From Eleginops maclovinus (lineage: Eukaryota; Chordata; Actinopteri; Perciformes; Eleginopidae), in assembly GCF_036324505.1 (NCBI RefSeq), contig NC_086356.1, positions 12,881,244 to 12,945,243 on the forward strand: a stretch of 64,000 bases of DNA. The letters run 5' to 3'. The first letter of the stretch is position 1, and the number at the start of each line of letters is the position of its first letter. The notes under the pieces are model-generated. The model was not told the origin of the DNA. It ran no database searches and worked only from the letters and a program-made list of their open reading frames with translations. The position numbers were made by a program, and so were the translations under genes. Positions 12,901 through 25,315 of the stretch are shown here, piece after piece.

Positions 12901-15900
12901 TGATATCCAGATGTTTGTAACTGATCTGTATAAACCAGGGAAACAGAAGTTTGTTTTCAATGCCAATTTGTATCTTTCTACAGGAGCTCTAGCAAAGCTG
13001 AAGACCCAGCACCAAGAGGACCCCAACAGCTCCACCCTGGCTACCAACAAACCTACTCTCCTGCGCTCACTCTTCACAGTGGGGGCTCTCTGCCGACACT
13101 TTGACTTTGATCAAGAGGAGTTCAAGGGCACTAACAAGGTAAACAGCAGCACTCTGCTTAAAGAATGCGCCTGACTTCTGTTGAACCTGACTCATAACTG
13201 ACTCACTGCTTCCACCTAGATCGTCATCAAGGACAAAGTGTTGGAGCTTCTGTTGTACTTCACCACTCATGAAGATGAAGAGGTCCAGATCAAGGCCATC
13301 ATAGGTCTAGGTAAGTTATCTCAGACTAACATCACATGATCACTGTAATTTCTTGTTGTATTTGCACATGTCTTTGGGTTTAGATTCCTCTATATTGATC
13401 GTGTTTAAATGATTTCCATTCTCTCAAGGCTTCCAGTTCATCATGCATCCAGAGCTCATGTTTATGCAGGATGTGAAGGTCCTGTATAACAACACCCTGT
13501 CAGAGGAAAACACTTCGGTCAGTCGGAAGATCCAGGTGCTGAAGAACCTGCAGATATACCTGCAAGAGGAGGACTCTCGAATGCAGGTGGCTGATCGTGA
13601 ATGTGAGTTTAACAAAATCCTCCCACTTGTCACCCTCATTGGGAATAAAGACAATATCCCTACTAATCTGTGTTCATAGCTTCTCCATATTTTTAATGCT
13701 TTGTTTAAATGTTCTATGTCAGCATGTCATGTGTAGCACCTTCTAAGACTGATCAAGCTGATTTTTAAATTCAGGGAAGAGTCAAGCCAAGGAGGAGGAT
13801 CTGAAAGAAATGGGAGACATCTCATCAGGCATGAGCAGCTCCATAATGCAGATCTACCTGAAGCAGGTGCTGGAGTCCTTCTTCCACTCACAGTCCACCG
13901 TTCGCCACTTTGCCCTGAGCGTCATCATACTGACTCTCAGCCAGGGCCTCATCCATCCTGTGCAGGTATGCTAACGCCAGCCCTCTCACACAAGACTAAC
14001 ATATACAACACATTTTAGAAGCAAGATGTCTGACTGATTTATTTCATCCCATAGTCACAACTTGCTCTGAACGATAAATCACATTCAAACTGGCTGTGAA
14101 AAGATAGAAGAGTCATTTTAAAACAGCTAAAGGTTCATATTTACACTCGGCTTGTGGTTCTTATTTAAGATTTTATTCAAGTTCATAGTGACAGGGATTG
14201 TAGTAACAGTTGATAATCTCATAAAATGTTGGAGGTTTTTACAATTCATTAGCTAAATACAGATATGTTAATCTCATCAACTCATGCATGAATTCCTCTT
14301 ATTTCTTCATAACACCTCGATTCACATGGAAGAGCAGTTTATATCTGGACTGACCATGTCCAATGATGTGCTGGGGATACTATAGACAGAAACTTTGCTT
14401 GTGTATAATAAATAAACTAGTGAAGATATTAAAAGCTTGCAAACTGACTTTAATATTAGTTAGAAATGTATTTATTTGTCCTTGTTCAGCACCAATGAGC
14501 TGTTCACTGATTTGAAATCCTTTTTTTTTTTAGTGTGTGCCATACTTGATTGCCATGGGAACCGACCCAGAGCCAACCATGAAGAACAAGGCCGATCAAC
14601 AACTGGTGGAGATTGACAAGAAATATATAGGCTTCATCCACGTGAGTGACTTGACGGTTTATTAACGGCAAACTAAATGTGGAAAGGTTTCACATTTCGG
14701 TATTCTGACACATCTCATAGTGTACTTTGTTCAAACTATTCCTAGATGTGTGATAGTTATCGGCAGGATTTCTATCTCTATTATCTGCATGCATCCTGAG
14801 TTGTATTTCTTTGTGAATCCACAGATGAAGGCCGTAGCAGGGTTAAAGATGTCCTATCAGGTGCAACAGGCCATAAATGGATCAAAAGGCCCGTTGCTTC
14901 GAGGCTTTCGTCAGGATGACACAGACACTGCGCTCTGCTCTCATCTCTACGCTCTGGTGCGAGGGAACCGACAACACAGACGGGCTTTCCTCATTTCCCT
15001 GCTCAACCTATTTGATGACAGCTCAGTAAGTTCCTTCAAGGGTCCAAGCTTCCCTGCTGGTCATGCATAGTTCATTTACCATTTTCTACTCTTTGTCTCC
15101 CGCAGAAAATAGAGGTGAACATGCTGTTGTTCGTAGCAGACAACTTAGCCTGTTTCCCCTACCAGACCCAGGAGGAGCCTCTTTTCATTATGCACCATGT
15201 GGATATCACTCTGTCAGTGTCTGGCAGCAACCTGCTCCAGTCCTTCAAGGAGGTACGAAGCTTTGTTTAATTTCTACGACGATAATAAAAGCTTGGGTGA
15301 TAAATCTTCTAAATAATTTGTATGTGTTCTCTTCTCTGTGCAGTCTTTACGGAAGGAGCCTGTCAATCAGGAAGAGAAGACGAAGGCAAAAAAGAAGAAG
15401 AAGAAAAAGAAGAAGAAGAAGCATCATAAGAGACAGCTCGGCTCGGATGAGGACGATGAAGACGAGGACGATGAGCAGAGCAGCAGCTCCTCCAGCAGCA
15501 GCAGCAGTGATGAGATGAGGAGGTTGTGCACAGGGGAAAGAAACCTGTGGATCATGACTCTGACTTTGAAGATGAGGATGCAGTGATGTGCCGTCTGCCA
15601 GAAAACTCCAACCCTCTTCTGGACTTTGCCAGTTCCTCACAGGGCATTCTGCTGCTGCTGATGCTCAAACAACATCTGAAGAATCTGTACGGTTTAACAG
15701 ACAGGTAGGCCTCATCGAAAATGGACGGTTTGACCACTCTAAGTAATGCAACTGATTATATGACAGAGACTAAACTTATTTTTTGTTTGCGTTTCAGCAA
15801 AATCCAGAAGTATTCCCCGACAGAGTCTGCCAAAGTGTACGACAAGGCAGTGAACAGGAAATCTAAGGTGCACTTTAACCCCGGCCAGACACTGCTGTAC

Positions 15901-17025
15901 CTGAAGAGTGATCTCGCCAACACGGAGCTCAGCCACGAGACCAAGAGGAATATTGTGAAACAGTATTTGGATGTAAGCATTCAAGCACCATGTTCTGAGT
16001 TAATGTTTATTCATGTTTCAGTTTCAGGAGTCTGACGAATACATCTGCTGTTTTATCTCTTAGTTCAAGGTCCTGATGGAGCACTTGGATCGTGACGAAG
16101 AGGACCAAGAGGGTGAAGCAAATGCAAACGCCAGAAACAAAGCCATTACTTCACTGCTGAAGGGCCCAAAACCAGTGAACCACAACCACAATAACCACAC
16201 CGTTCCAGTGGAGTCAGAGGAGGAGGAGAGTGAGGCTGAAGAGCCCCCTGCGGTAGGAGTTTTAAAACAAATTTAGAACACTCATAGGTGTATGTTAACT
16301 CTGCTGTAATAAGACCACATCAACTTGGGCAATAGTGAGGTGGATATCAAATTGAAGTTAAAAACCAGAAGGATTGAGGAAGGTTCATAAGAAATAAAAG
16401 AGAAAATGTTTTATCGTGATTAAATACAGGATATATTCTGTCCACCCGTACAGAATGTCAATTTGACATGATATGACCATGTAATGCCCCTGACCTCCAC
16501 CAAAATCAAAGAAATGTTGGATTAAATGTATTGTTGCAGACAGAAACTCAACTTTGATTCCTATTTTACTGCAGCTTCACACATTATCCCAACAGAATTT
16601 TTTCCTGTGGTGTCTCCTGTGTAATAAGGTTTTTATTCATGTGGGACACCCTCTTTTTCTTCTGTCAACAGCGCAAACCGAAGAAAGGCGTTGAGTCGGC
16701 AGAGGACACAGGCAACTTGCAGGAGAGAGTAAAGGCCATGGACATCATTGCCCTCTGCTGTCCCAAATTCAAAGACAGACCACAGATCGCCAGGGTCATC
16801 CAGAGGATCAAAACTGGCTACAGCATACACTGGATGACCGGTTCTTATTCTGGGTCCTGGGCGGAGGTAAAGAAACGGGAAGGTCGCAAAAAGGTGCCTT
16901 GGGTTGACACCATCAAAGAATCAGACATCATTTACAAGAAAATATCCTTCGCAAGTGGACAGAAGCTGTCGAACAAAGTGGCACAGACGTTACGGGATCT
17001 ATACGCTGTCAAGGACGGGGAGTAA
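223..17025 (+). CDS. nipbl: nipbl: cohesin-loading protein NIPBL/Scc2 (5' end outside window)
   Basis: NIPBL pairs with MAU2 to load cohesin on chromatin and drives loop extrusion in the nucleus. I read 45 exons (listed in the next four entries), all joined in consistent phase except one frame break at about 15.51-15.54 kb. Order: MAU2-binding N-terminus (exon 1 gives LNQLPLPSPLPATTAKSLLY), Gln/Pro/Ser-rich stretch, charged disordered region with a PxVxL HP1-type motif (KPLVVL, about 5512-5529), then the HEAT-repeat hook from about 6.6 kb, ending in the conserved block GSYSGSW...VPWVDTIKESDIIYKK. The exon with the initiator Met lies left of position 1; the TAA is at 17023-17025. About 8.08 kb of coding sequence is visible, close to the family's 2,700-2,800 residues. 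Teleosts often keep two copies (nipbla/nipblb); I cannot say which this is. Confidence 0.96.
972..1089 (-). mobile_element. tRNA-derived SINE with target-site duplication
   Basis: On the minus strand the element starts near 1089 with GGGCCCCGGCCGTGGCGCAA and holds an A-box-like TGGCGCAACTGG and a B-box GGTTCGATTCC (plus strand around 1022-1040), the internal Pol III promoter of a tRNA-derived SINE. Its tail end, at 972-990 on the plus strand, is a T-rich and G-run stretch. An identical 11-bp direct repeat, CAGATACACTT, lies at 961-971 and 1090-1100, as expected of target-primed insertion. It lies antisense in a nipbl intron. It is not a functional tRNA gene. I do not assign a SINE family. Confidence 0.82.
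4059..6710 (+). other. nipbl: nipbl exons, charged disordered region (5 exons)
   Basis: Exons read: 4059-5609, 5716-5847, 6009-6185, 6458-6529, 6621-6710. The 1551-nt exon starts with DKPLKKRKQDSYPQE and RPALMVSIDLQQAGR, as in human, then has PETPRQKHD-type units and a long Lys/Asp/Arg/Glu repeat (about 4654-5105). It returns to family sequence at FPAYLLGGKSSLKNFVIPKL. Exon 5716-5847 is acidic and needs the GTTAGT donor at 5848 to keep frame into PKKKSKKSHDK. Exon 6458-6529 gives ARKLKKKEKQKNRKAY and 6621-6710 MDSSSFKRFMANVDSILESL, the start of the structured region. Confidence 0.92.
4654..5105 (+). repeat. nipbl: In-frame Lys/Asp/Arg/Glu coding repeat in nipbl
   Basis: About 450 bp of purine-rich imperfect repeats (units such as GATAAAGAGAAA and GATAGAGATAAG) translate without a stop into KDKEKDRDK-like dipeptides, with three near-copies of KDRETIRDKE. 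This lies where human NIPBL has PETPKQKG-type repeats, so the segment is variable within the family. The protein stretch should be disordered, with alternating charge. On the other strand the same DNA is open as a Ser/Leu-alternating frame, a side effect of the repeat rather than a gene. Confidence 0.85.
6797..13310 (+). other. nipbl: nipbl exons, HEAT-repeat hook first part (24 exons)
   Basis: Exons read: 6797-6900, 6992-7078, 7168-7399, 7513-7664, 7761-7841, 7958-8058, 8176-8299, 8399-8481, 8589-8721, 8828-8971, 9069-9155, 9318-9532, 9625-9727, 9812-9910, 10163-10309, 10656-10790, 10875-10973, 11066-11119, 11236-11344, 11447-11583, 12338-12478, 12577-12670, 12984-13138, 13220-13310. Each has an AG acceptor and GT donor, and phases agree throughout. 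Landmarks: EERLWRDLIMERVAKSADAC, YRPLFENFVHDLLSAVNRPE, ILRVLGESAIAVRTKAMKCL, VQHCVSCLGAVVNKVTHNYK. These helical repeats form the hook that contacts cohesin. Near-identity with mammals shows strong purifying selection. Confidence 0.93.
11650..11921 (+). mobile_element. Probable degenerate non-LTR retroelement fragment
   Basis: Inside the 11583/12338 nipbl intron, the stretch begins with ATGGCGCCGG...GATGGCTGCCGTG, like a LINE 5' end. It ends with TGTGCATATGACAATAAGGC followed by TTTGAATCTTG, which resembles the 3' tail of common fish non-LTR elements. No long reading frame remains and no target-site duplication is evident. The assignment rests on remembered tail motifs only. Confidence 0.4.
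13429..17025 (+). other. nipbl: nipbl exons, C-terminal part (9 exons)
   Basis: Exons read: 13429-13602, 13775-13965, 14534-14641, 14825-15025, 15106-15252, 15344-15704, 15798-15972, 16064-16252, 16672-17025. They give MSSSIMQIYLKQVLESFFHS, CVPYLIAMGTDPEP, HLYALVRGNRQHRRAFLISL, GSNLLQSFKE, LLLLMLKQHLKNLYGL, KIQKYSPTESAKVYDKAVNR and the final GSYSGSW/VPWVDTIKESD block. Exon 15344-15704 contains a Lys run, an acidic run and a Ser run, followed by an apparent one-base frame break. It is 361 nt long where 362 would keep frame. The stop TAA follows KDGE. Confidence 0.92.
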
Positions 17026-17390
17026 GAGTCAAATGAAACGGACAGAAACCCCTCACATCCCAAACCTGTGCGGACCCAGTATGTTTCACAGAGGAAATCA
17101 AACCTCTTTAGATGTAAGGACCAGATGGAGGAGAAGTATTGTGATCTGTTTGAATACAGACATGTTTAAGTTAAACACGAGAAAAACACAAGAAGGAAAT
17201 GTTTGGGAAAACATTGTGTGGGAGTTCCTTCGCTGTTGTGCAGCAACTTCGTTGTTTGATTTTTACTCCCACTGTATCATAGTTTAACTAAACACATGTT
17301 TATATCTGAACATAATTCTGTAAAAAAGTAAACTGAATGTTGGAAATTAGTGTTATGATGATGTTCTTAATAAAGTGTTTTTGGAGTTTA
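17026..17390 (+). terminator. nipbl: nipbl 3' UTR and poly(A) signal
   Basis: After the TAA the sequence is AT-rich without coding potential. A canonical AATAAA lies at 17369-17374, followed by the G/T-rich GTGTTTTTGGAG, as expected for a cleavage site near 17390. The 3' UTR would be about 365 nt, which is short for this gene family. Confidence 0.75.
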
Positions 17391-18479
17391 AACTAGCACC
17401 AGATGGATTTATTCACTTGACCTGAGCTCCAAGAACTTTTAGCTTTCTTTTTGTTCTTGTTTCAAACACTTTGTTGTTTACCTACACTGTGTAATGGAGT
17501 ATCTTTGATATGTTTTATTTATGTTAAGAGCAGTGCAGTATCTGTGCCTATATGCAGGGGAAGTTATATTGTTTTTAATATAGATTTTGATGTTATAGAA
17601 CACAGCAAGAAAAAAATTATCCCCCGCTCTTCTGGTGAAACAAATACTGCAATAAATTTTTCTTACGTCTTTGTTACTTGTTTGCGTTTTTTTCCTCACC
17701 TAAGAAAAGTTATTGTGTCATTTTGAAAAACGACAGCCTCTTCTTTTTTTTGGCTGCACTGTGATTTGCCCACCTGTCTGACGGAGATTTAGAATAGTTA
17801 AGAAAGTGTTGGAGGGTTTCTTTACAGATCTAATTGGTAGGCGAACAACTCTATCCGAAACCATAACTCAGGAACACCATCTTAAAAGGTTATTTAATTC
17901 TCTCATTAGGCTGCCAATGTTTTTCCATCACAGATCATCTTGCCTTGATTATGACTGGAAAGATGTGCACATTAGCAGCTGGCAAGTCATTTTATAAAAA
18001 TCTTTTTCTCCACTAGTGTTTGAGGCACTGTGTACAATTTTCTGGTTCTCTTTAGAATTTTTTGTATTTTTGGCTTAGATCAAGCAGATGATTATTCATT
18101 CGAACAAGAATGCCCCTTTTCTGCTTCCTTTCCCCTCTCTTTATGCTTTAAGTTATGACTGCTATAAAGTCACTTCGTTTTTGGAAAACAGAGAAACACA
18201 GGAAGTTCTTGGAAACCGATGGAAACCTCATAACATGCACGTTTACTATAACATTTAAAAGTGCTACAAAGTTATTATAAATCATGTCAAGGGAATCAGA
18301 TTTTTATTTATTTTGAAGCTGAAATAAAAAACAAAACAACTTGCAATATTTTTACGAAGAGAAACAATATATATTCTATGATAGAATAAGTTTACCTCTT
18401 CGCTGCACACTTAGGCAACAGGTCGAGTTGAATTAAATTATTTATTTCATTTTTATTTTATTAATTTTAGAGACCTTGT
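17391..18479. other. nipbl-nup155 intergenic DNA, nothing recognised
   Basis: AT-rich unique-looking sequence. Open frames here are short and begin or end without splice or coding signals. I find no exon-like similarity to CPLANE1, which separates these genes in human, and no tRNA or repeat I can name. Confidence 0.6.
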
Positions 18480-19008
18480 GCTGTCAGATAAAATAACATT
18501 GGCCGGTAGGTGGCATCATAACGTTTTACTTGTCCCAGTCAGCTAAAGATTTGGGAGACGAAGAAGAAGTTTCTCCACCGGAAAAAAACCTTTCACCTCT
18601 GCCGCTGTGTGTGCATGAGGTTGGCGGGCTGCTGGTTATATGTATTTGTTCAAATTCTGCTGCTCAAGTGGCGAACAAAACTTATTTGCCAAATAACCCA
18701 TTACTACGCGGAATCTTTTCAATTGGGTAAAGCAAAGAGTTCACTTTACAACACTTAATTTACACTTAGCTAGCATTTAGCTTGCATGCTAAATAATAAG
18801 ACGTGACTGCTAGCAGTGGGCTAACTAACCGGTAGTCTTCCATCAGTCTGCTAACATTAGCTAGCACCAACGTCTGATTTGTTGCGAAGTTGGCAGTATA
18901 AATCTTTATTATTACGATTTAAAATCAGGCTTAACTTTGCTTACACTGTCGTTAAACTCTGGTTCAACGGTTTCTGTCTGTAGGTAAGTTAGCGGAGGTA
19001 GCTCAGCC
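18480..19008 (+). promoter_or_regulatory. nup155: nup155 promoter and 5' leader
   Basis: The only room for a nup155 promoter. A possible noncoding first exon ends at a donor GTAAAG near 18725 (after TCAATTGG), and a pyrimidine-rich acceptor TTCTGTCTGTAG ends near 18983, just before the ATG at 19009. The interval holds several GCTAGC/TTAGCTAG-like short palindromes. No TATA box stands out. The leader intron is inferred from consensus only. Confidence 0.45.
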
Positions 19009-22000
19009 ATGCCGTCCGGCGCTGGACCCAGCAGCCCCGCAGCTGCACTCGCCGAAGCGCTGGAAAACTCTTCCCGGCTGATCGACAAACACCTGCAGGA
19101 GGACCGATGCTTTCCTGACCTGTCGGAGCTGCTCAGCGTCCCCTGTCACAGTGAGTCTTTTGGAGGGATGGATCAGAGAAACCTAGCTGTAGCTATCAAA
19201 CTTATGTGGCTCTGTTTACACCTGGGCTGCCATGCCAAAGTACAAATGATGGGATAACGTAGGAGGTATGATCATGTTTTTGAAAGCAAATAATGCTTTA
19301 GGTTTTACTGAATGGTGTTTTTTGCTTATATAGATTGTTTTAACGTAAATACATTTCCCAGGAATGATCCTATGTAATTGAATATGATATGATCATGTCC
19401 TATTGAAAGTAAAGGCAGTCACTGTTAGAGGAAACATTGATCACGATTAGAGAGATCCTTTTCCATATTAACTCCTAATAATACACTGATATTTAGATTG
19501 GTTCTTCACACTAACTGTATAAAGAGAAAGATCAAACACTAACTACATTTATTTACAGACATCATATGTGTTCTCGTTAATCCTGTGCCTTTTGGAAACT
19601 ATGTACCTCTTAAACATAACAGTTGTATGGCCCTTTTATTAACAGGAACAACAAAGGCCAGGTAGAATGTTGAAAACATTTCAAACACACAAAATCTTCC
19701 CTCTGAAATGTTCCTTGATGTTTAAAATTGTTGTATTGTGACTAAATGTTGCCCTGGATAGTGCTTGATCTGTTGTTATTGTATGTGTTGACAGATATGC
19801 CATCCCTCTCTGGAGTGTCGGACATGGACTACCCGCTCCAGGGACCGGGTTTACTCAGTGTGCCAAACCTCCCGGAGCTCAGTGCAGTCCGCCGAGTCCC
19901 TCTGCCGCCGGAGCTGGTGGAGCAGTTCAGCCGTATCCTTTTGATCATTCAGAAAATATTTAGGCTTCCATCAAGCATATGGCACACAGTTTAGTTGGCC
20001 ACTTTCTTTTTGTTTTGTGTTGAATTTGAGTTTCAACTTAACAGTCTCACAGATATGCAATGTAACTGCATGATGGGAGTTTTTCCAGAGATCTCTCGAG
20101 CATGGCTGACTATTGACAATGACATCTTTATGTGGAATTATGAGGATGGGTGAGTGCATGTACTTTATAAGGGACACAGTGATGATCATGAGCACCAGCT
20201 GAAGTGCTCACGCAGAGGATTAAATGAATTGCTTTTTCTACTTTGTTCCTTGCAGAGGCGATGTGGCCTATTTTGATGGCCTTATTGAAACGATTCTCGC
20301 AGTGGGCCTTGTAAAACCAAAACAAGGTATGTGTAAACTCAGCATTGATTACTCTTTTTTATTTATTTAAGCGCTTTCATTTGAATAATGTTTATCTGTT
20401 GTGTTTTCCTTCTCAGGGATTTTACAGCCACATATCCACTACCTATTAGTATTGGCCACCTCTGTGGATGTAGTGATCCTCGGGCTGAGCTTCCCCAAGA
20501 GCCAGGCTGGTGAGTCCTCCTTTACATGTTGTGGTTCCAGCTTATTGTGAATATTTTCTGGTTTTGAGAGTTAATGTATTAGAAATATAAACAAGACATT
20601 AGTGGAAGTCATTGTGGGCTTTGAGTAACACTGGTCAACACATTTGACTGTTTTCTGACCTTTCACTTTGTTTTGTCGCAGGTTTGAATGACAGCATGTC
20701 TGGTGCGATGCAGCTGCTTCCCGACCCCCTCTTCTCCATCCCCACAGACAACACGTACATCATTTCCATCACCTCCACAGACCTGGGGCGCATCTTTATG
20801 GCAGGAAAGGACGGCTGCCTTTACGAGATCGCTTACCAGGCCGAGGCGGGATGGTTGAGCCAGCGCTGCAGAAAGATCAATCACTCTAAAAGCTCTCTGT
20901 CCTTCCTCGTGCCCTCCGTGCTCCAGTTCTCCTTCTCTGAAGACGGTGAGGAAAGGGACAGAATTCCATGTGAAAAAAGGTTCTTCATTAATTCAAATGA
21001 AATGTAACCTTTTTGGTGTCCTTGTCCTCCACAGACCCCATAGTGCAGATTGCGATTGATAACTCCCGCAACACCCTTTTCACACGCTCAGAGAAAGGCG
21101 TCCTGCAGGTATAGCGCTTAGTAAATTTCACATTTTCACATGTGGTGCTGTTTCTGATCAATTAGGGAACATATCAGTGATTAATTGGTTATTAACTTGT
21201 CTGTGTTTCAGGTGTATGACCTGGGCACTGATGGGCAGGGCATGAGTCGTGTGGCAACCATGTCTCAGAACACAATCGTTGCTGCGGCTGGAAACATTGC
21301 CAGGTATGTCCGGGGTTTGTTGATCCTTAAATGTGTTTGTTTCACATCCCTTATCGGGATAATACATCATTTTCTGTCTGTCCTTCGTTTGCAGGACAAT
21401 AGATCGTTCAGTCTTCAAACCTATCATCCAGATCTCTGTGATTGACAGATCTGAATCGTCAGACTGTCACCTGCTCGCTGTCACTCATGCAGGTAAAGAC
21501 ATCATAGAGTAACGAAAGGTAGCAAAACAGTAAGATGTGTGTTGATTATATGAAATCTTTATACTTTGTGCACCATATCCCTTCCTCTAGGTGTGCGTCT
21601 CTACTTCAGCACTACACCTTTCGCCCAGCCACACCAGAGGCATCTGGCAGTGCGACCTACCCTGCTGGCTTTGGTCCATGTCCGCCTGCCGCCCGGGTTT
21701 TCTGCATCCTCCACCCTCCAGAAACCTGCAAAGGTCCATAAGGCACTACACAGCAATGGTAAAACTCTTCTATCTGCTATTCAGTTCACCACAAGGACCC
21801 AATAACAGTCAACAACCCCCAATATTAAATAATACCTGTAATAGCGTTTGTCTTTTCTTTGTTTACATCCTGCAGGTATTCTGTTGATGGCTGCTTCAGA
21901 GACAGAAGACAGCGACATCCTCTGGTGCATCAACCATGACTCCTTCCCCTTCAAGAAGCCCTTGATGGAGACTCAGGTGGGCTCATAAGAAATGTACAAT

Positions 22001-23315
22001 AAATTGGTGTCAGTTAAGGCTGGCTGTTACTGCTATTTATACTATTTCCTTGGTCAGAAATCATTTCCCTTTGGCTGAGTTTTTACCACCTGAAAGCCAG
22101 GCTACACTGAAACAACCTTACATCATGGCTCTTTTTTCTCCTCTTCTTTTGCAGATGATGTCTAATGTGGATGGACACTCTTGGGCTCTTTGTGCCATTA
22201 ATGAGGAGAGACCGTCCAAGATATCTTCTCCTCTGAACATGGCCCTGATCCCCATCACAGACTCCCCTGTGGTGGTCCAGCAGCACAACATCCCTCCCCA
22301 GAAGTTTGTCCTTCTCTCTGCAAAGGTCAAAACTGCTTCCATGGTGTTGCACACACAATCAATCGAAGTGTGACAAAAATATGAATACTAACTGTAGACT
22401 CCTTGCCGTCCTGCAGGGGAGTCATATCTTCCAAAAACTGCGGCCCGTAGACCAGCTGCGCCACCTGCTGGTGAGCTGTGTCGGAGGAGATAGTGAAGAG
22501 GTGGAGCGTTTCTTCAAGCTGCACAGGGTACTAAGCTTTTTCACTCTATAAAATGTTTAAAATCCCCTTAAACCTGTATGAGACACACATGTTCTCAGGC
22601 TACACACTATAAGCCAGCAGCCTGCATGACACACACGCATCATCACTTCATTTATACAGCCTTACAGCAGTGTGCAAAGATGCTTCCCACAGTATATCAT
22701 TGAGTTAATTTCCCTACAGGAGGAGCAGGCTTGCGGCACAGCCCTGATCCTGGCCTGTTCCAGTGCCGCCTGTGACAGAGAGGTTTCACAGTGGGCCACC
22801 AGAGCTTTCTTCAGGTCAGAAAACATCTTTAAAACATGCTCATATTAACAATGACTTGCCCGGCACATACAATTAAACGCTTGTTGTTGTGGTGATCAGA
22901 TATGGAGGGGAAGCACAGATGAGATTCCCCGGAACCATGGCATCTCCGAGCACCGTTGGACCCGTGATGAGCTCTCCAGCACCAGGTACATTATATATAA
23001 ATACTGAGTGGGGGGAATTAAAACTAACGTGGAAGCTTAAACTCACCCCGTCTGTGAGTATTAGACTATTTGGGGTATACAAACAGAATCTATTGCTTAA
23101 GCATTCCAAACACCACATTTTATCATTTCTATTATAAAAAAACATGTAGTCACTCCTCTTCCTCTGCCCTTAGGCATCGTGCCCCCAGCTTTGGCTTCAC
23201 CTTTCACACCAATGCACCCTGCGTCAGCCCCCATCACACCCATGACTGCCGGCCCAGAGGTGATCTTCTCAGGGAAACACAACGGCATCTGTATCTACTT
23301 TGCTCGCATTCTTGG
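19009..23315 (+). other. nup155: nup155 exons 1-16
   Basis: Exons read: 19009-19150, 19795-19932, 20053-20149, 20256-20326, 20417-20509, 20682-20945, 21035-21108, 21212-21303, 21395-21492, 21591-21758, 21876-21976, 22155-22325, 22417-22527, 22720-22814, 22900-22985, 23174-23315. Most of this codes for the N-terminal beta-propeller. All phases agree. Confidence 0.9.
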
Positions 23316-25273
23316 GTAAGTAAATCCTGTCATTGGTAGTCACATCGACACATTTTGCCTCTAAAATATGTTCTTCTTAAGTCTGAGTCAGTACTGATCA
23401 TGCATTTCTCCCCTGTTCCCTGCTGACCTCTCTCGAACAGAAATATTTGGGATGGAAGTCTTGCTTTTGAGAAAACCGTGGCCAATGGGAGTCAGACGGT
23501 CACTATTGTGAGTAACAGTTTAAAAGTTGAGGTTTTTAGGATAACGGTAGTAATGGTTTCGATAACACTTCCTTTTATCTGTCGTCTCCACAGTTGGAAA
23601 GCAGCGTTAGTTCATTTGATCTGGAGTCGGTACTTATGGAGCTCGGCGGTTTGAGGGAGTTTCTGGATAAGAACTCTCAGTTCAGTCCCTCCGCTCTTGG
23701 TGCTGCAAGGTAAGACCTCCTACTCAGCTTCATCAGTCTGACATTGCACTAATGGGTGTCTTGATGGGTTCTGTAATTCTCACACGCATCAGTGCACACA
23801 TTTCCTGACCCTTTAGGTAACATAAGTTGATGTACAGGACTAAGGTCATGTAATAACAGGTGGTTGTATTGATCCTTTTTGGGCTGATAAGAATAAATAC
23901 TGAGAAATAGATCAATAGTGCATTTTAATTAGGGCCTAACGTGACAACAAACTACGTTCCCTTTCATTATTACTTCTACGTTGTCACTGATAGTACTTAC
24001 TACATGAAACGTGCAAGAAAAAGGGACTAGATCTGATAAAACTCTACTGAACAACATCTGTGCTGCTCCCTGTCAGTTTCAGCTCCCCTGCCAACCTGCA
24101 GCAGAGGCTGCTTGGATTTATGCGTCCTGACGGAACCAACTCTCAGCAGGTCCAGCAGGAACTCCAGAGGAAATATCACAGTGAGTAATGAGGGCAGGTT
24201 ACCCCTTTCTTCTGGATATAGAATGGAAATGAAAATAATCTTGATGTCTCTCATTACTGATGTCTTTATTCATGCTTATTCCTGCATCTCTGTGTTTCGT
24301 TTCTGTCTTTTTCCAGCCAAGGCTCAGGTGTATGAGAAAGTCTCTCTGCAGGGCATCCAGCAGTTGGTGCATCGCTCCTACCAGACTCTGGCCCTCCTGA
24401 AGCTTCTCTGTGACCATCAGTTCAGCCTCATTATGTCTGAGCTGCCAAAGGTACAACATGTGTTCAACCAGATGCTCCTACATCCTCTCTGCATTACTCA
24501 TCCACGTGCATTTCAAGTTTTCATCTTTAGACACTGTACACTATGTGTTTCCTCCATGCTTTCTCTTACTCCTGCGCCCCACTGCCACTCTTTCTGTTTT
24601 TAGGAGTTTCAGGAACAGATGAAGGCAGCCAGTTTTAAGGATGTAGTGATCCGGGGCAAGGAGCTGTCTGGAGCGCTGATCACAGCCGTCATTAATGTCT
24701 ACATCAAAGATAACGCGTCTGTGGAGGCCATCAGCAATCACCTGCGCGACATCTGCCCCCTGCTGTACAGCAGCGACGACAGCGTCTGCTCCAAGGTACA
24801 AACATTAAGTATTATCGGTTTTTATAATATAATATATTCTTGTTAAGACCTTCAAAATGCTCTGGATAAAGTAGGACCTCTTCAAACCTTTTTCCTTTTC
24901 TTTGACTATTATAATTGAACGACTATCCTAACAAACAATGACCCGCCCTCAAGTCTTTATTATGGCCTTCGGGGTCTGAGTTTTAGTTTCACTGATGTCT
25001 TTGTGCTTTTACATCTCTTGCAAACTTCAGGGTGCTTTTGGGTGCACCAGAGTCATTAAAAGGGATTGATTCAGCCGCATTGATTCGCGTGTCCTAATTT
25101 GTTGCTTTTGTCTCCCACTCAGGCTAATGAATTGCTGCAGAGCTCTAAGCAGATCCAGAATAAAGCAGATAAAGAGCGAACACTGAAGGAGTCTCTACGG
25201 CTCTATCAGCAGATCAGCCAACACACAGATCTGCCGCTGGTCTGCTCCCAGTACCGACAAGGTGAGGACACAC

Positions 25274-25315
<42 letters not shown>

